Part shown: piece after piece, positions 44,977-54,497 of the stretch | Numbering within the stretch: the first letter of the stretch is position 1 | Layout of the letters: every line of letters starts with the position of its first letter | From: Thiotrichales bacterium | Lineage (GTDB): Bacteria; Pseudomonadota; Gammaproteobacteria; Beggiatoales; Beggiatoaceae | Direction of reading: 5' to 3' | NCBI GenBank assembly: GCA_016745035.1 | Contig: JADGDE010000001.1 | Location: 63,857 to 127,856 of the forward strand | DNA: 64,000 nucleotides | Made by a program: the position numbers and the translations under genes | The notes under the pieces: model-generated | The model's database searches: none | The model's input: the letters and a program-made list of their open reading frames with translations, nothing else | Told to the model about the DNA's origin: nothing

Positions 44977-46158
44977 ATGAAATTAGATCAACATAAGGAT
45001 AAAATCACTTTGATGGGCTTTGTCGCCCTACTTGCCTTAATGCTCGGTTTAATTGCTGAGGTATTTTTCCAATTCCAAAGCATGAATCAAAAAGCACAGG
45101 TCTTGGTCAAAGACACACATGCGAAACTAACACACGCATTTTCTATGCGTGATGCCATTCAGTCTCGTGCTAATGGACTTAAAACCATGTTGTTACAACC
45201 TGATCCCTTTTTGCGTGATGAGGAGTATTTGCGTTTTCAGGAATATGCCGGGCAATATCGCCAAGCCCGTGAACGCATTATGCGCTTGAATCTCAGTCCA
45301 TTGGAAAGACAATTACACGAGAGTTTACGCAAGCATACCCGCGAGGCAATGCCCTTAAATGAGCATGTTAATGAGCTGTTGCGCGCTGAAACTGATGCCA
45401 AAACTTTAACTTTAGCTGTTGACCAAGCCATACAGGCACAAAATAGCTTATTGATGATTTTAGACCGATTTATTGTTTTAGAAAAACAAGAGGTTGCCCG
45501 TGCTGTTGCGGGTTCTGAAGCGGCTTATCAACGCAGTTTGCAAAATATTCTCACCGTCAGCGGTTTAATTTTATTATTAGGGATTGCCGTTGCAACTTGG
45601 GTGGTGCGCCAAGCCAATGGTTATCACCGTGAACTCAGTTATCAAGCCAATCATGATGCCTTAACTGGGCTATTAAACCGACCGGCTTTTGAGCGCCGTT
45701 TGAGCTTTGCGTTAGCGGATTATCGAAATAAAGGGCAGGAATACGGACTGCTATATATGGATTTGGATTTTTTCAAACAGGTGAATGATACCTGCGGACA
45801 TCCGGCTGGGGACAAACTACTGCAAGAGTTAACGGTAGAAATTCAAGACTGTTTAGATAAAGAAGATGCCTTTGGACGTATGGGCGGCGATGAGTTCACA
45901 GTGCTACTTGATAACTGTAGCCGTGAGCAAGTGCTTAAGGTAGCTAACCGTATTTTAGCCTCTGTGGCGGCGTTTGATTTTGCTTGGGAAGGCGAGCATT
46001 TCCCCATTGGGGTCAGCATCGGTGTCGCTTGTATTGAAAAATATACCGACTCGATTAGCTGCCTCCTTAACCTTGCCGACAAGGCGTGTTATGCCGCCAA
46101 GGCTAAAGGGCGCAATTGTATTCAAATTGCCAATGCCGAGCTGTTACGCCAGCCCTAA
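44977..46158 (+). CDS. Membrane diguanylate cyclase
   Basis: 393 aa. TM1 (about 12-32) and TM2 (about 190-210) flank a helical periplasmic sensor of the four-helix type. The GGDEF domain follows with DALTGLLNRPAF, MDLDFFKQVND and an intact MGGDEF active site. The inhibitory RxxD site before GGDEF is absent (sequence LDKEDAFGR), so product inhibition is not expected. It makes c-di-GMP. Its 3' end overlaps the 3' end of trpS by 15 bp. Confidence 0.93.
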   Translation: MKLDQHKDKITLMGFVALLALMLGLIAEVFFQFQSMNQKAQVLVKDTHAKLTHAFSMRDAIQSRANGLKTMLLQPDPFLRDEEYLRFQEYAGQYRQARERIMRLNLSPLERQLHESLRKHTREAMPLNEHVNELLRAETDAKTLTLAVDQAIQAQNSLLMILDRFIVLEKQEVARAVAGSEAAYQRSLQNILTVSGLILLLGIAVATWVVRQANGYHRELSYQANHDALTGLLNRPAFERRLSFALADYRNKGQEYGLLYMDLDFFKQVNDTCGHPAGDKLLQELTVEIQDCLDKEDAFGRMGGDEFTVLLDNCSREQVLKVANRILASVAAFDFAWEGEHFPIGVSIGVACIEKYTDSISCLLNLADKACYAAKAKGRNCIQIANAELLRQP

Positions 46159-47349
46159 AGATTCACGGACAATTTTTAAGGTCTCGCCGGCCATTTCCCG
46201 CGCTTGTGCTTGTCCATCGAGGATGATTTTATCTAAAGCCGCCGTGTCTTTGGCATAATGCAAAAAGCGTTCTTGCATCGGTGTCAGTTCCGCTAAGACA
46301 CTATCAATTAATGGTTTTTTACATTCCAAGCAGCCAATCCCCGCCTCGGTGCAGCCCTTTTGAATCCATTGCTTGGTATCCTCGTCACTATACACCTCAT
46401 GTAATTGGAACACCGGGCAACGCTCGGGATTACCCGCATCAGTGAGGCGCACCCGCGCAGGATCGGTGGGCATGGTACGGAGTTTTTGCTCAATATCTTT
46501 GGGATCATCACGCAGGCTGATGGTATTGCCATAGGATTTAGACATTTTTTGCCCGTCTAAGCCCGGCATTTTTGACGCAGGCGCGAGCAAGGGTTGTGGC
46601 TCAACTAACAAGGTTTTGCCTGTGCCCTCAAGATAACCCGTCAGGCGTTCGCGTTCTTCTTGGTTAATATTGCTTTGGGCTTGCAGCAACTCATGCCCTG
46701 CGGCAAGGGCTTCGGTATCACCCGTTTCTTGGTAAGTTTTGCGCAATTGCTGATAACGTTTAGCCGCCTTTTTGCCCATTTTTTTGGCATTGGCTTGAGC
46801 TTTGGTTTCAAAATCGGCTTCACGTCCATAAAGATAATTAAACCGTCGTGCCACTTCTCGAGTCAGTTCCACATGCGAGACCTGATCCTCGCCCACGGGA
46901 ACCCACGCGGCACGATAAACCAAAATATCAGCGCTTTGCAGCAAGGGATAACCCAAAAAGCCATAAGTAGATAAATCTTTATTACTTAGCTTTTGTTGTT
47001 GGTCTTTGTAAGAAGGAATACGTTCAAGCCAACTGAGCGGAGTCATCATCGACAATAATAAGTGCAATTCGGCATGTTCAGGCACATGTGACTGAATAAA
47101 CAAGGTGGCTTTTTCAGGGTCAACACCAGCAGCGAGCCAGTCTAAAATCATTTCCCGTGAGTGCTGGGCGATATTGCTGGTATCGTCGTAATGGGTGGTC
47201 AAGGCGTGCCAATCGGCAACAAAAAATAAACAGCGATACTGTTCTTGTAATTTAACCCAGTTATTTAATACCCCGTGCAAATGCCCTAAATGCAATTGTC
47301 CTGTGGGGCGCATTCCTGATAATACCGTGTCAGTGGCGGCTTGGTTCAT
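46144..47349 (-). CDS. trpS: Tryptophanyl-tRNA synthetase, long form
   Basis: 401 aa from MNQAATDTVLSG. The class I motifs are HLGHLHG (HIGH) and KMSKS (in DGQKMSKSYGN). It is longer than the 334-aa E. coli enzyme because of an insertion of about 60 residues (KMGKKAAKRYQQLRKTYQET and following) before the KMSKS region; long forms are known in gammaproteobacteria. Confidence 0.95.
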   Translation of the reverse strand: MNQAATDTVLSGMRPTGQLHLGHLHGVLNNWVKLQEQYRCLFFVADWHALTTHYDDTSNIAQHSREMILDWLAAGVDPEKATLFIQSHVPEHAELHLLLSMMTPLSWLERIPSYKDQQQKLSNKDLSTYGFLGYPLLQSADILVYRAAWVPVGEDQVSHVELTREVARRFNYLYGREADFETKAQANAKKMGKKAAKRYQQLRKTYQETGDTEALAAGHELLQAQSNINQEERERLTGYLEGTGKTLLVEPQPLLAPASKMPGLDGQKMSKSYGNTISLRDDPKDIEQKLRTMPTDPARVRLTDAGNPERCPVFQLHEVYSDEDTKQWIQKGCTEAGIGCLECKKPLIDSVLAELTPMQERFLHYAKDTAALDKIILDGQAQAREMAGETLKIVRESLGLA

Positions 47350-47727
47350 AGTTTTTCTCAATTCGGCAAACAATGGCGCGAATTATAGGTAGCTTAAGCT
47401 TAAGTTACAATCAACTAGTGCCTAAGTGTGGTGTATGGCAATGGCAGTTAAGTGCAAACTTGTTATTGTCGTTATTTAGCTTAAGATTGTTATTGGCTGA
47501 ATGATTGAGACTAAAAAACCTGATATAAATCATGGTATGATCCCGCTTTAATTTTACATACAACAACAGTGCATAAACCCAATTGATAAGCGTTATTTTC
47601 GCTACAAACTTGCCTGTGCTTTCCTAGTCAAATACTATTTTAGACAGGACTCAATTCAGTTTGATGATATGAATGTATTTGGGATCATGCGCATGAAATA
47701 TATAAAAAATATCGTTTAGGAGTAATT
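47350..47727. other. 378-bp spacer between divergent trpS and hybrid kinase gene
   Basis: No gene, strong hairpin or convincing promoter pair was found. It should contain the promoters of both neighbours. Confidence 0.5.
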
Positions 47728-49728
47728 TTGTTCAACGTCTTAGCACAATGGTTTCATAATTTATCAATCAAAAATAAATTACGGTTACTTATCGTTTTAA
47801 CCAGTGCCATTGTTTTAATTCCTAGCTCGTCTTTACTGATTTGGGATGAAATTAAAACCTTACGCATCCAAATGGAAAAAGAGTTATTAGTTTTAATTGA
47901 TGTGATCAGTAATGATGTCCATGTAACGCAAGCGCTGGGTGGATCGCAGTTTTCTTCGCTTAAAAAGCCCAGTTTATCCAGTCACTTGCACCAACATAAT
48001 CCGCATATACGCCATATTTATGTGCTCTCAACCCGTGCTGAGGCATTGATTGAATATAACCGCAGCGATATTCAGATCCCCTCACCAGCAACACTTAAAC
48101 ATGCAACTGATTTTTTTGTTAAAAACCGAAGTGGTGTGCAAAAAAAATCCTCTTTCAGCCGTTTTCATGATGATCATGTCGATCTATTAAAACCGGTATT
48201 TAATCAAGAAGGTAAATTGTTTGGGCTGATTTATTTGCAAGCCGATACCATTGAATTAAAACAACAAATTAACCACGCATTATTTTTAGTGTCCATTACT
48301 TTTGTTTTTGCAATGTTGCTGGCGTATTGGTTAGCGGCCTTATTGCAGATTCCTGTGACACGCTCTTTTTATCAATTGCTAAACGCCATGCAGGAAGTCA
48401 GTCGTGAGCAAAACTATAATTTACGCTTGGATAAAGTATCCGATCGCGAATTGAATCATTTGGTCAGTAGTTTTAATACCATGCTCAGTCAAATCGAAAA
48501 ACGCGATAGCGTGCTTAATAATTATCGTGAGCATTTAACCGAACGAGTTAAAATTCGCACCGCTGAACTCTCGCAAGCCAAAGACAAAGCCGAAATGGCA
48601 AGCCGTGCTAAAGACACGTTTTTGACCAATATCAGCCATGAATTACGCACCCCCTTAAATGCCATTTTAGGCTTTGGACAAATATTGCGCGAAGAAAGTA
48701 ATCTTAGCCAAGTACAATATGAACAACTGGAATTAATTCGCGGCAATGCCGAGTATTTATTGACGCTAATCAGTGATATTCTCGATTTAGCGCAATTGGA
48801 AGCCGGGCAAGTATCACTCCACCCGGAAGAAATGCAATTGCCTTTGCTGCTTAACCAAATTGCCGGTTTTTTCCGCCTACGCGCCCGGCAAAAAAACCTG
48901 GTTTTTTATTTGGAATATCTCAATGATTTGCCGACCAAGGTGTATGCTGATGAAAAACGCCTGCGGCAAATTCTAGTCAATTTACTTAGTAATGCGATTA
49001 AATTTACCGAGGTTGGTTGTGTGCGCTTACAAGTCGCTTATCAACATGAGCAACTGAGCTTAAAAATCAGTGACAGTGGCATAGGGATTGACGAAGAAGA
49101 TAAAAATCGGATTTTCCAAGCTTTTCAACAAATTGAGACCAAAAATAAATTAAATGAAGGCGCAGGTCTTGGTTTAGCAATTACCTATTCTTTGGTCAAA
49201 TATATGGATGGTAATATTGATATTTTTAGTGAAGACCAAGAAGGGACAACCTTTACGGTTAATTTACCACTACAAATTGTTGATGATCGCCAGCTGCCTT
49301 TAGACAATGGCGAAATTGATAAAATCATTGGCTTTAAGGGCACGCCACAAAGAATTTTAATTGTCGATGATAAGGCTAATAATCGAGAAAAATTGCGCCA
49401 TATATTAAAACCTTTGGGTTTTATTGTTGATGAGGCTGAAAACGGGCAAACTGCCTTAGAAAAAGTCAGCCTTTATCAACCTGACTTGGTATTAATGGAC
49501 TTAGTTATGCCCGTGTTAGATGGCTTGAGTAGCTGTGAGCAATTGCGCCAAGAGCATGATAAAACTCAGCTGCCATTAATTGCCGTCTCAGCTAACACCT
49601 TTAGTGAACAACAACAAGCGGCTGAAAATATCGGCTTTAATGATTTAATCTCCAAGCCTATCGAGAAGCAAACTTTATTGCCCGCCTTACAAAAAGCCTT
49701 GGCATTGACTTGGATTTATGCCGCTTAG
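47728..49728 (+). CDS. Membrane hybrid histidine kinase (sensor-HAMP-HisKA-HATPase-REC)
   Basis: 666 aa from a TTG start with AGGAG 5 nt upstream. TM1 lies at about 18-38, a periplasmic sensor of 150 residues follows, TM2 is at about 190-212 and HAMP at about 213-265. HisKA has FLTNISHELRTPLNAILGFG, the ATPase domain has NLLSNAIKF, DSGIGIDEED and GAGLGLAI, and the receiver has LVLMDLVMPVLDG. The output partner is not in the window. It lies 8 bp before mshL. Confidence 0.93.
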   Translation: MFNVLAQWFHNLSIKNKLRLLIVLTSAIVLIPSSSLLIWDEIKTLRIQMEKELLVLIDVISNDVHVTQALGGSQFSSLKKPSLSSHLHQHNPHIRHIYVLSTRAEALIEYNRSDIQIPSPATLKHATDFFVKNRSGVQKKSSFSRFHDDHVDLLKPVFNQEGKLFGLIYLQADTIELKQQINHALFLVSITFVFAMLLAYWLAALLQIPVTRSFYQLLNAMQEVSREQNYNLRLDKVSDRELNHLVSSFNTMLSQIEKRDSVLNNYREHLTERVKIRTAELSQAKDKAEMASRAKDTFLTNISHELRTPLNAILGFGQILREESNLSQVQYEQLELIRGNAEYLLTLISDILDLAQLEAGQVSLHPEEMQLPLLLNQIAGFFRLRARQKNLVFYLEYLNDLPTKVYADEKRLRQILVNLLSNAIKFTEVGCVRLQVAYQHEQLSLKISDSGIGIDEEDKNRIFQAFQQIETKNKLNEGAGLGLAITYSLVKYMDGNIDIFSEDQEGTTFTVNLPLQIVDDRQLPLDNGEIDKIIGFKGTPQRILIVDDKANNREKLRHILKPLGFIVDEAENGQTALEKVSLYQPDLVLMDLVMPVLDGLSSCEQLRQEHDKTQLPLIAVSANTFSEQQQAAENIGFNDLISKPIEKQTLLPALQKALALTWIYAA

Positions 49729-49736
49729 AGAAATTT

Positions 49737-51371
49737 ATGACCATACGTCACTTTTATGTTTATCTCTGTTGCTTCAGTCTGTGGGCTTGCGCACCGAATC
49801 CACCGACCCGATCGCCTGGGCACTTAGAAGCGGAAGTAATCAATGGCGATAAAAAAGCAGATACAACGCCAGCACCGCTGCCGTTAGCAAATTATTTACC
49901 TCCCCTTCCCCCGCCAAAACCCGTGGCAAAACTTGAGCGTTATACGGTGGTGGTCAATCTGATTGATGTCAAAGAGCTGTTATTTGCCCTTGCCCGTGAT
50001 GCGGCGCTGAATGTTGATATTCATCCTGCCATTGAGGGCAAAGTTACCATTAATGCCGTGCAACAAACCTTGCCGCAAATCCTCGCCCGTATCGTTAAAC
50101 AAGTGGACTTACGCTATGAGCTTGATGGTGATAATTTAATCATTACCCCAGATAACCCTTATATAGACCATTATCGGATTGATTATTTTAATCTCGACCG
50201 CAGTCTTGATAGCAATATCAATGTCGCCACCCAAATTGCCACCACAGGTACTAGCAGTGTCTCCGACGAAGGCGGCGGTGATGCTGGCGGTGGTAATAAT
50301 AATTCTTTGGCACAAATCAGCAATCAATCAGAAAACAAGTTCTGGATGCATTTAGAACGCAGCCTTAGAGCTATTATTAATGCAGGTAAGCGAGAAAAAA
50401 ATGAGGATGCCGTGGTGATTAATAGCACCAGTGGACTGGTTACAGTATATGGCACAGCTAAGCAACACAAAGAAGTGAGCCAATTTATTGAAATGGCAGT
50501 CGGCGAAGTTAAACGCCAAGTATTAATTGAAGCCACCATTGTCGAGGTGCAGCTCTCGGATAAATATCAAGCTGGGGTCGATTGGAAGCACCTTGGCAGT
50601 ACAATGTCTTCACAACAAGATTTGATTAAAGGGCGGATTGCCACCGATAATAATAATCCCTCCTTTCTTTTCAATTATGTTAATCCTGACAGCGCTATCG
50701 GCAATATTGCTGCAACGGTACAATTGCTAGAATCTTTTGGTAATATCAAAGTGATTTCCAGCCCAAAATTGATGGTATTAAACAACCAACCAGCGATTTT
50801 AAAAGTGGTCAATAATGAAGTGTATTTCACCTATAGCTCTTCGACTACCACCAATGTCACCGGTAATTCGGATGAAAACGTTAGTATTGTCGCCAAAAGC
50901 ACCACCACGGTACATACCGTGCCCGAGGGCTTGGTGATGACCGTCATTCCGCATGTGAGTAAAAATGATCGGGTGGTGTTGAATTTGCGCCCGACTATTT
51001 CTCGTATTATTGATTACAAAGACGACCCTAGCCCTGAACTCCAAGGCAATAAAATCCCTGTGGTACAAGTACGCGAAATTGAGTCGGTGTTAGAAATTGA
51101 AAGTGGTAAAGTCGCGATCATGGGTGGTTTGATGGAAGACTTTGCTAATCAAAAAAATGATGGGCTGCCAGGCTTGTCACGCTTACCGATGGTGGGGGAT
51201 TTATTCAGTTATCGTGATGACCAATATACCAAAACTGAATTGGTGATTTTCCTGCGTCCCACGGTGATTAAACGCGCCGATATTCGCGAAGATTTACGCG
51301 AGTATCAGCGCTATTTGCCTGATTCCCGCTATCCCAATAACGCCCCTAACACAGGTTTTAATCAACCATGA
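49737..51371 (+). CDS. mshL: Secretin, MSHA pilus biogenesis type (MshL)
   Basis: 544 aa from MTIRHFYVYL. A lipobox-like LWACAPNPP indicates an outer-membrane lipoprotein. An N-terminal secretin/TonB short domain (VVVNLIDVKELLFALARDA) is followed by a Gly/Asn-rich linker at about residue 175, and then the secretin channel: VEIQ-like VEVQLSDKYQAGVDW, VISSPKLMVLNNQPA, VPEGLVMTVIPHVS and KTELVIFLRPTVI. Other msh genes are absent here. It overlaps the next gene by ATGA. Confidence 0.88.
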   Translation: MTIRHFYVYLCCFSLWACAPNPPTRSPGHLEAEVINGDKKADTTPAPLPLANYLPPLPPPKPVAKLERYTVVVNLIDVKELLFALARDAALNVDIHPAIEGKVTINAVQQTLPQILARIVKQVDLRYELDGDNLIITPDNPYIDHYRIDYFNLDRSLDSNINVATQIATTGTSSVSDEGGGDAGGGNNNSLAQISNQSENKFWMHLERSLRAIINAGKREKNEDAVVINSTSGLVTVYGTAKQHKEVSQFIEMAVGEVKRQVLIEATIVEVQLSDKYQAGVDWKHLGSTMSSQQDLIKGRIATDNNNPSFLFNYVNPDSAIGNIAATVQLLESFGNIKVISSPKLMVLNNQPAILKVVNNEVYFTYSSSTTTNVTGNSDENVSIVAKSTTTVHTVPEGLVMTVIPHVSKNDRVVLNLRPTISRIIDYKDDPSPELQGNKIPVVQVREIESVLEIESGKVAIMGGLMEDFANQKNDGLPGLSRLPMVGDLFSYRDDQYTKTELVIFLRPTVIKRADIREDLREYQRYLPDSRYPNNAPNTGFNQP

Positions 51372-52384
51372 GTGCGATACAACAACTGGGGCATATTACG
51401 CTTGAACAAGCCGTGCATGATTTAGGCTCGGTCAATCCTGATTTAGCCGGGATTTACTCGCCACAGTACGAAGACAAAGAAGTACAGCGCTATATTCACA
51501 AACAATTTCTTGACGATGCCGCGCATTACGCCAGCAATTATCAAAACAATGATTATTGGCTGCATTTGATGCAAGGGCTGGCGCAGCAACTGCCGTGGCA
51601 AGCTGATAGCGAGCTTGAGGTGTTGGATATTGGCTCAGGGGCAGGCAATACCTTATTTGCCTTGTTTCAAAGTTATCCACAAAGCCACATTATCGCCTCG
51701 GATTTATCTGTACCGCTATTGAATATTCTCAAGCAACACTATCAACAGCATCACAGCCAACACCATTGCACCGCCTTACAACTCAATGCCGAGGCATTTA
51801 TTTTTGCACCTGAACAATTTGATTTAATCGTTGGCGGCGCGATTTTACATCACCTCTATCATCCTGAAAAAACCCTAGCCCAATCTTATAAAGCTCTCAA
51901 ACCAGAGGGCTATGCCGCCTTTTTTGAGCCGTTTGAAATGGGCTATCAAACCTTGAGTTTGATTTTGCGGCAATTATGGGAAATGAATAAACAAAGCCAT
52001 TTTGGCAAAATTGAGCGCCCAATCATTCAATTGTTCAAGCGCTTGTATAAAGAACTGAGCTTGCGCAGTAATCAAGATAAAAGCGCCCGTATTTTTCAGA
52101 AAATGGACGATAAATGGCTGTTTAGTCGCCCTTATTTTGAAGAGATTGGCAAAGATTTGGGCTTTGAGTCGGTGCATTGTTATTCGCTGCACAGCACAGA
52201 GACCATTTTTGCCGATCAAATCAATACCTGGCTACGGCTACAATTTGGAAAAGACCTCAGCCATTTGCCACGCTGGGCGCGGCAACATATCCAGATGATG
52301 GACAAACACTATTCCGCTTCGGTGCGTGCTGAGTTATTTACCGAAGGCGGGGTTTTATTCAAAAAAGCGGCTAACAAGCTTTAA
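51368..52384 (+). CDS. Class I SAM-dependent methyltransferase
   Basis: 338 aa. The SAM-binding motif is VLDIGSGAGNTLFALF, then IASDLSVPLLNIL, and motif IV-like LIVGGAILHHLYHPEKTLA. The C-terminal 150 residues are not recognised. It lies between mshL and a glycosyltransferase, suggesting methylation of a sugar or surface glycan; inference. Confidence 0.88.
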   Translation: MSAIQQLGHITLEQAVHDLGSVNPDLAGIYSPQYEDKEVQRYIHKQFLDDAAHYASNYQNNDYWLHLMQGLAQQLPWQADSELEVLDIGSGAGNTLFALFQSYPQSHIIASDLSVPLLNILKQHYQQHHSQHHCTALQLNAEAFIFAPEQFDLIVGGAILHHLYHPEKTLAQSYKALKPEGYAAFFEPFEMGYQTLSLILRQLWEMNKQSHFGKIERPIIQLFKRLYKELSLRSNQDKSARIFQKMDDKWLFSRPYFEEIGKDLGFESVHCYSLHSTETIFADQINTWLRLQFGKDLSHLPRWARQHIQMMDKHYSASVRAELFTEGGVLFKKAANKL

Positions 52385-52393
52385 GAGATTTTC

Positions 52394-54403
52394 ATGGCAG
52401 ATACATCCACAGCAATCCCTATTGACATCATTGTTTGCGTTCACAATGCTCTTGAAGATGTGCAAGCATGTCTTGAGTCAATACAAACCCATTCGCGCCC
52501 GCCGTTTCAACTGATCTTAGTCGATGATGGCAGCGCCGAGCCAACCCGGGATTATTTACACGCCTACGCGCAGCGTTTTCCTTGTACTTTATTGCGTAAC
52601 GAGCAAGCGGGTGGTTACACCTTGGCTGCAAATCAAGGCTTGCGCCACAGCACTGCCGAGGCGGTGATTTTGCTCAACAGCGATACTATCGTCACCCCGT
52701 ACTGGCTAGAAGAATTGCAAGCTTGTGCTGATAGCGATAAACAAATCGGCATGGTTGGGCCTTTGAGCAACACCGCTTCATGGCAGTCCGTGCCCAATAT
52801 CGAACGCCAAGGCGATTGGGCAACCAATCCGCTGCCGGATGATTTAAGTCCGGCCCAATACGGCAAGATGCTGCAAACTTTCTCAGCGCGGGTGTATCCA
52901 CGCCTTGCCTTTCTCAATGGCTTTTGTTTGTATATCAAACGCGCCTTAATCGACAACTTGGGCTATTTTGATGAAGATAACTTTGCCCAAGGCTATGGTG
53001 AGGAAAATGATTATTGCTTGCGGGCGGGTAAAGCCGGCTGGCAATTAGCCGTTTGCGATAGCGCTTATATTTATCACGCGCAATCTAAAAGCTATAGCCA
53101 TGAACGCCGGAAAAAACTTGCCGACCGTGCCGGACAAATTTTAGTAGAAAAACATGGGCAAGCACTGATAGATCAAGGTGTGGCGCATTGTCGCCACAGC
53201 CGCTTAATGCAAGGCATTCGTCGCCGAGCCATGATCGCTTTGCAACGCGGACAACATATACAGCAAGGGCAGTTTTTCTGGCGTGATAAACGGGTATTAT
53301 TTGTCTTGCCTGTACGTGAAGCAGGTGGCGGTGGAAATGTGGTGCTGACCGAGGCGCAGGCGATGCAACGCATGGGCGTGGATGTGCGAATCTTAAACCT
53401 CACATGCCATCGAGAAGTGTTTGAAGCCTGTCACCCACACAACCCGATTCCCGTTGAGTACATCGAACACCCGCACGCCATCACCGACAAAGCCCGTGAT
53501 TATGATGCCGTGATTGCCACCGCCAACCATTCGGTCGCATGGCTTGAGGGTTTGCATCATGTCAAGAACCCACCGCGCTTGGGCTACTATATTCAAGACT
53601 TTGAACCGTGGTTTTATATCGAAAAACACACCGAGCGTTTACGTTTTTGGCGTTGGGCATGGCTGCGGCGACGGCTGGCTTCGTGGTATTTTCGCAAACA
53701 CGAGGGCTTTCGCCATGCTTGGAGCTCTTATTTACATCCTTTGATTCGCTTTAGCAAGACCGAATGGAATCGCCAAGAAGTGAGTTATCAAACGGGGTCA
53801 GCCTGTGAAGCGGTCGGCGTGAGTTTTGATTCAGATCGCTTTGTCGCACGCACAGAATATAGTGATGGAGATGACAGCGTTCATATCGTCGCGATGGTAC
53901 GCCCCTCCAGCCCACGCCGCGCACCGAGTCAGACCATGCGGGTCTTAAAGCGTTTGAAACAGCAATACAGCGATAAAGTCCGCATCAGTATTTTTGGTTG
54001 TGAAGCCGATGATCCTTTATATCAAAACCTGCCGCGTGATTTTGATTTTAGCCATTTAGGTTTGCTAAATACGGAACAAATTGCCGATGTATTTAACCAT
54101 GCGGATATATTTGTTGATTTCTCCCATTTTCAAGCGATGGGCTTAACAGCAATGGAAGCCATGTCTTGTGGGCTGACGGTGATTTTGCCGCAAACAGGCG
54201 GGACAGCCGAATTTGCCCGCCACCAACACAATGCGTGGGTGGTCGATAGTTTTGATGAACAAGACTGTTATCAGGCGCTAAAAACTTTATTTCATGATCA
54301 AAGCTTACGTCACCGTCTTGCCGAACAAGCGGCATGGGACTTGGCTGGACATTATCCCGAAAAATCTGCTTTACGCTTACTGAAAATCTTATTTTCTCCG
54401 TAA
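52394..54403 (+). CDS. Two-domain glycosyltransferase (GT2 plus GT4-like)
   Basis: 669 aa. Residues 8-260 are GT2: IDIIVCVHNALEDVQACLES, LILVDDGSAEPT, LLNSDTIVTPYWLEEL. Residues 300-669 form a second GT-B domain: LFVLPVREAGGGGNVVLTEA, YIQDFEPWFY and a donor-site segment, MGLTAMEAMSCGLTVILP. Similar proteins make rhamnose-rich O-chains or glycan adhesins. It is 9 bp after the methyltransferase. Confidence 0.9.
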   Translation: MADTSTAIPIDIIVCVHNALEDVQACLESIQTHSRPPFQLILVDDGSAEPTRDYLHAYAQRFPCTLLRNEQAGGYTLAANQGLRHSTAEAVILLNSDTIVTPYWLEELQACADSDKQIGMVGPLSNTASWQSVPNIERQGDWATNPLPDDLSPAQYGKMLQTFSARVYPRLAFLNGFCLYIKRALIDNLGYFDEDNFAQGYGEENDYCLRAGKAGWQLAVCDSAYIYHAQSKSYSHERRKKLADRAGQILVEKHGQALIDQGVAHCRHSRLMQGIRRRAMIALQRGQHIQQGQFFWRDKRVLFVLPVREAGGGGNVVLTEAQAMQRMGVDVRILNLTCHREVFEACHPHNPIPVEYIEHPHAITDKARDYDAVIATANHSVAWLEGLHHVKNPPRLGYYIQDFEPWFYIEKHTERLRFWRWAWLRRRLASWYFRKHEGFRHAWSSYLHPLIRFSKTEWNRQEVSYQTGSACEAVGVSFDSDRFVARTEYSDGDDSVHIVAMVRPSSPRRAPSQTMRVLKRLKQQYSDKVRISIFGCEADDPLYQNLPRDFDFSHLGLLNTEQIADVFNHADIFVDFSHFQAMGLTAMEAMSCGLTVILPQTGGTAEFARHQHNAWVVDSFDEQDCYQALKTLFHDQSLRHRLAEQAAWDLAGHYPEKSALRLLKILFSP

Positions 54404-54497
54404 GCGTCTATTTTTATAACTGTCTATAGCTTGATTATCAACAAATTTAGCGGTAGGCTGCATTTTGTTTAAAATGCCCAGCGCTATAAGGAAAACC

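Noticed and set aside
47350-47727. A sigma-70 promoter with TTGAGA and TATGAT
   Set aside because: The spacing is 25 bp, too long for a functional pair.
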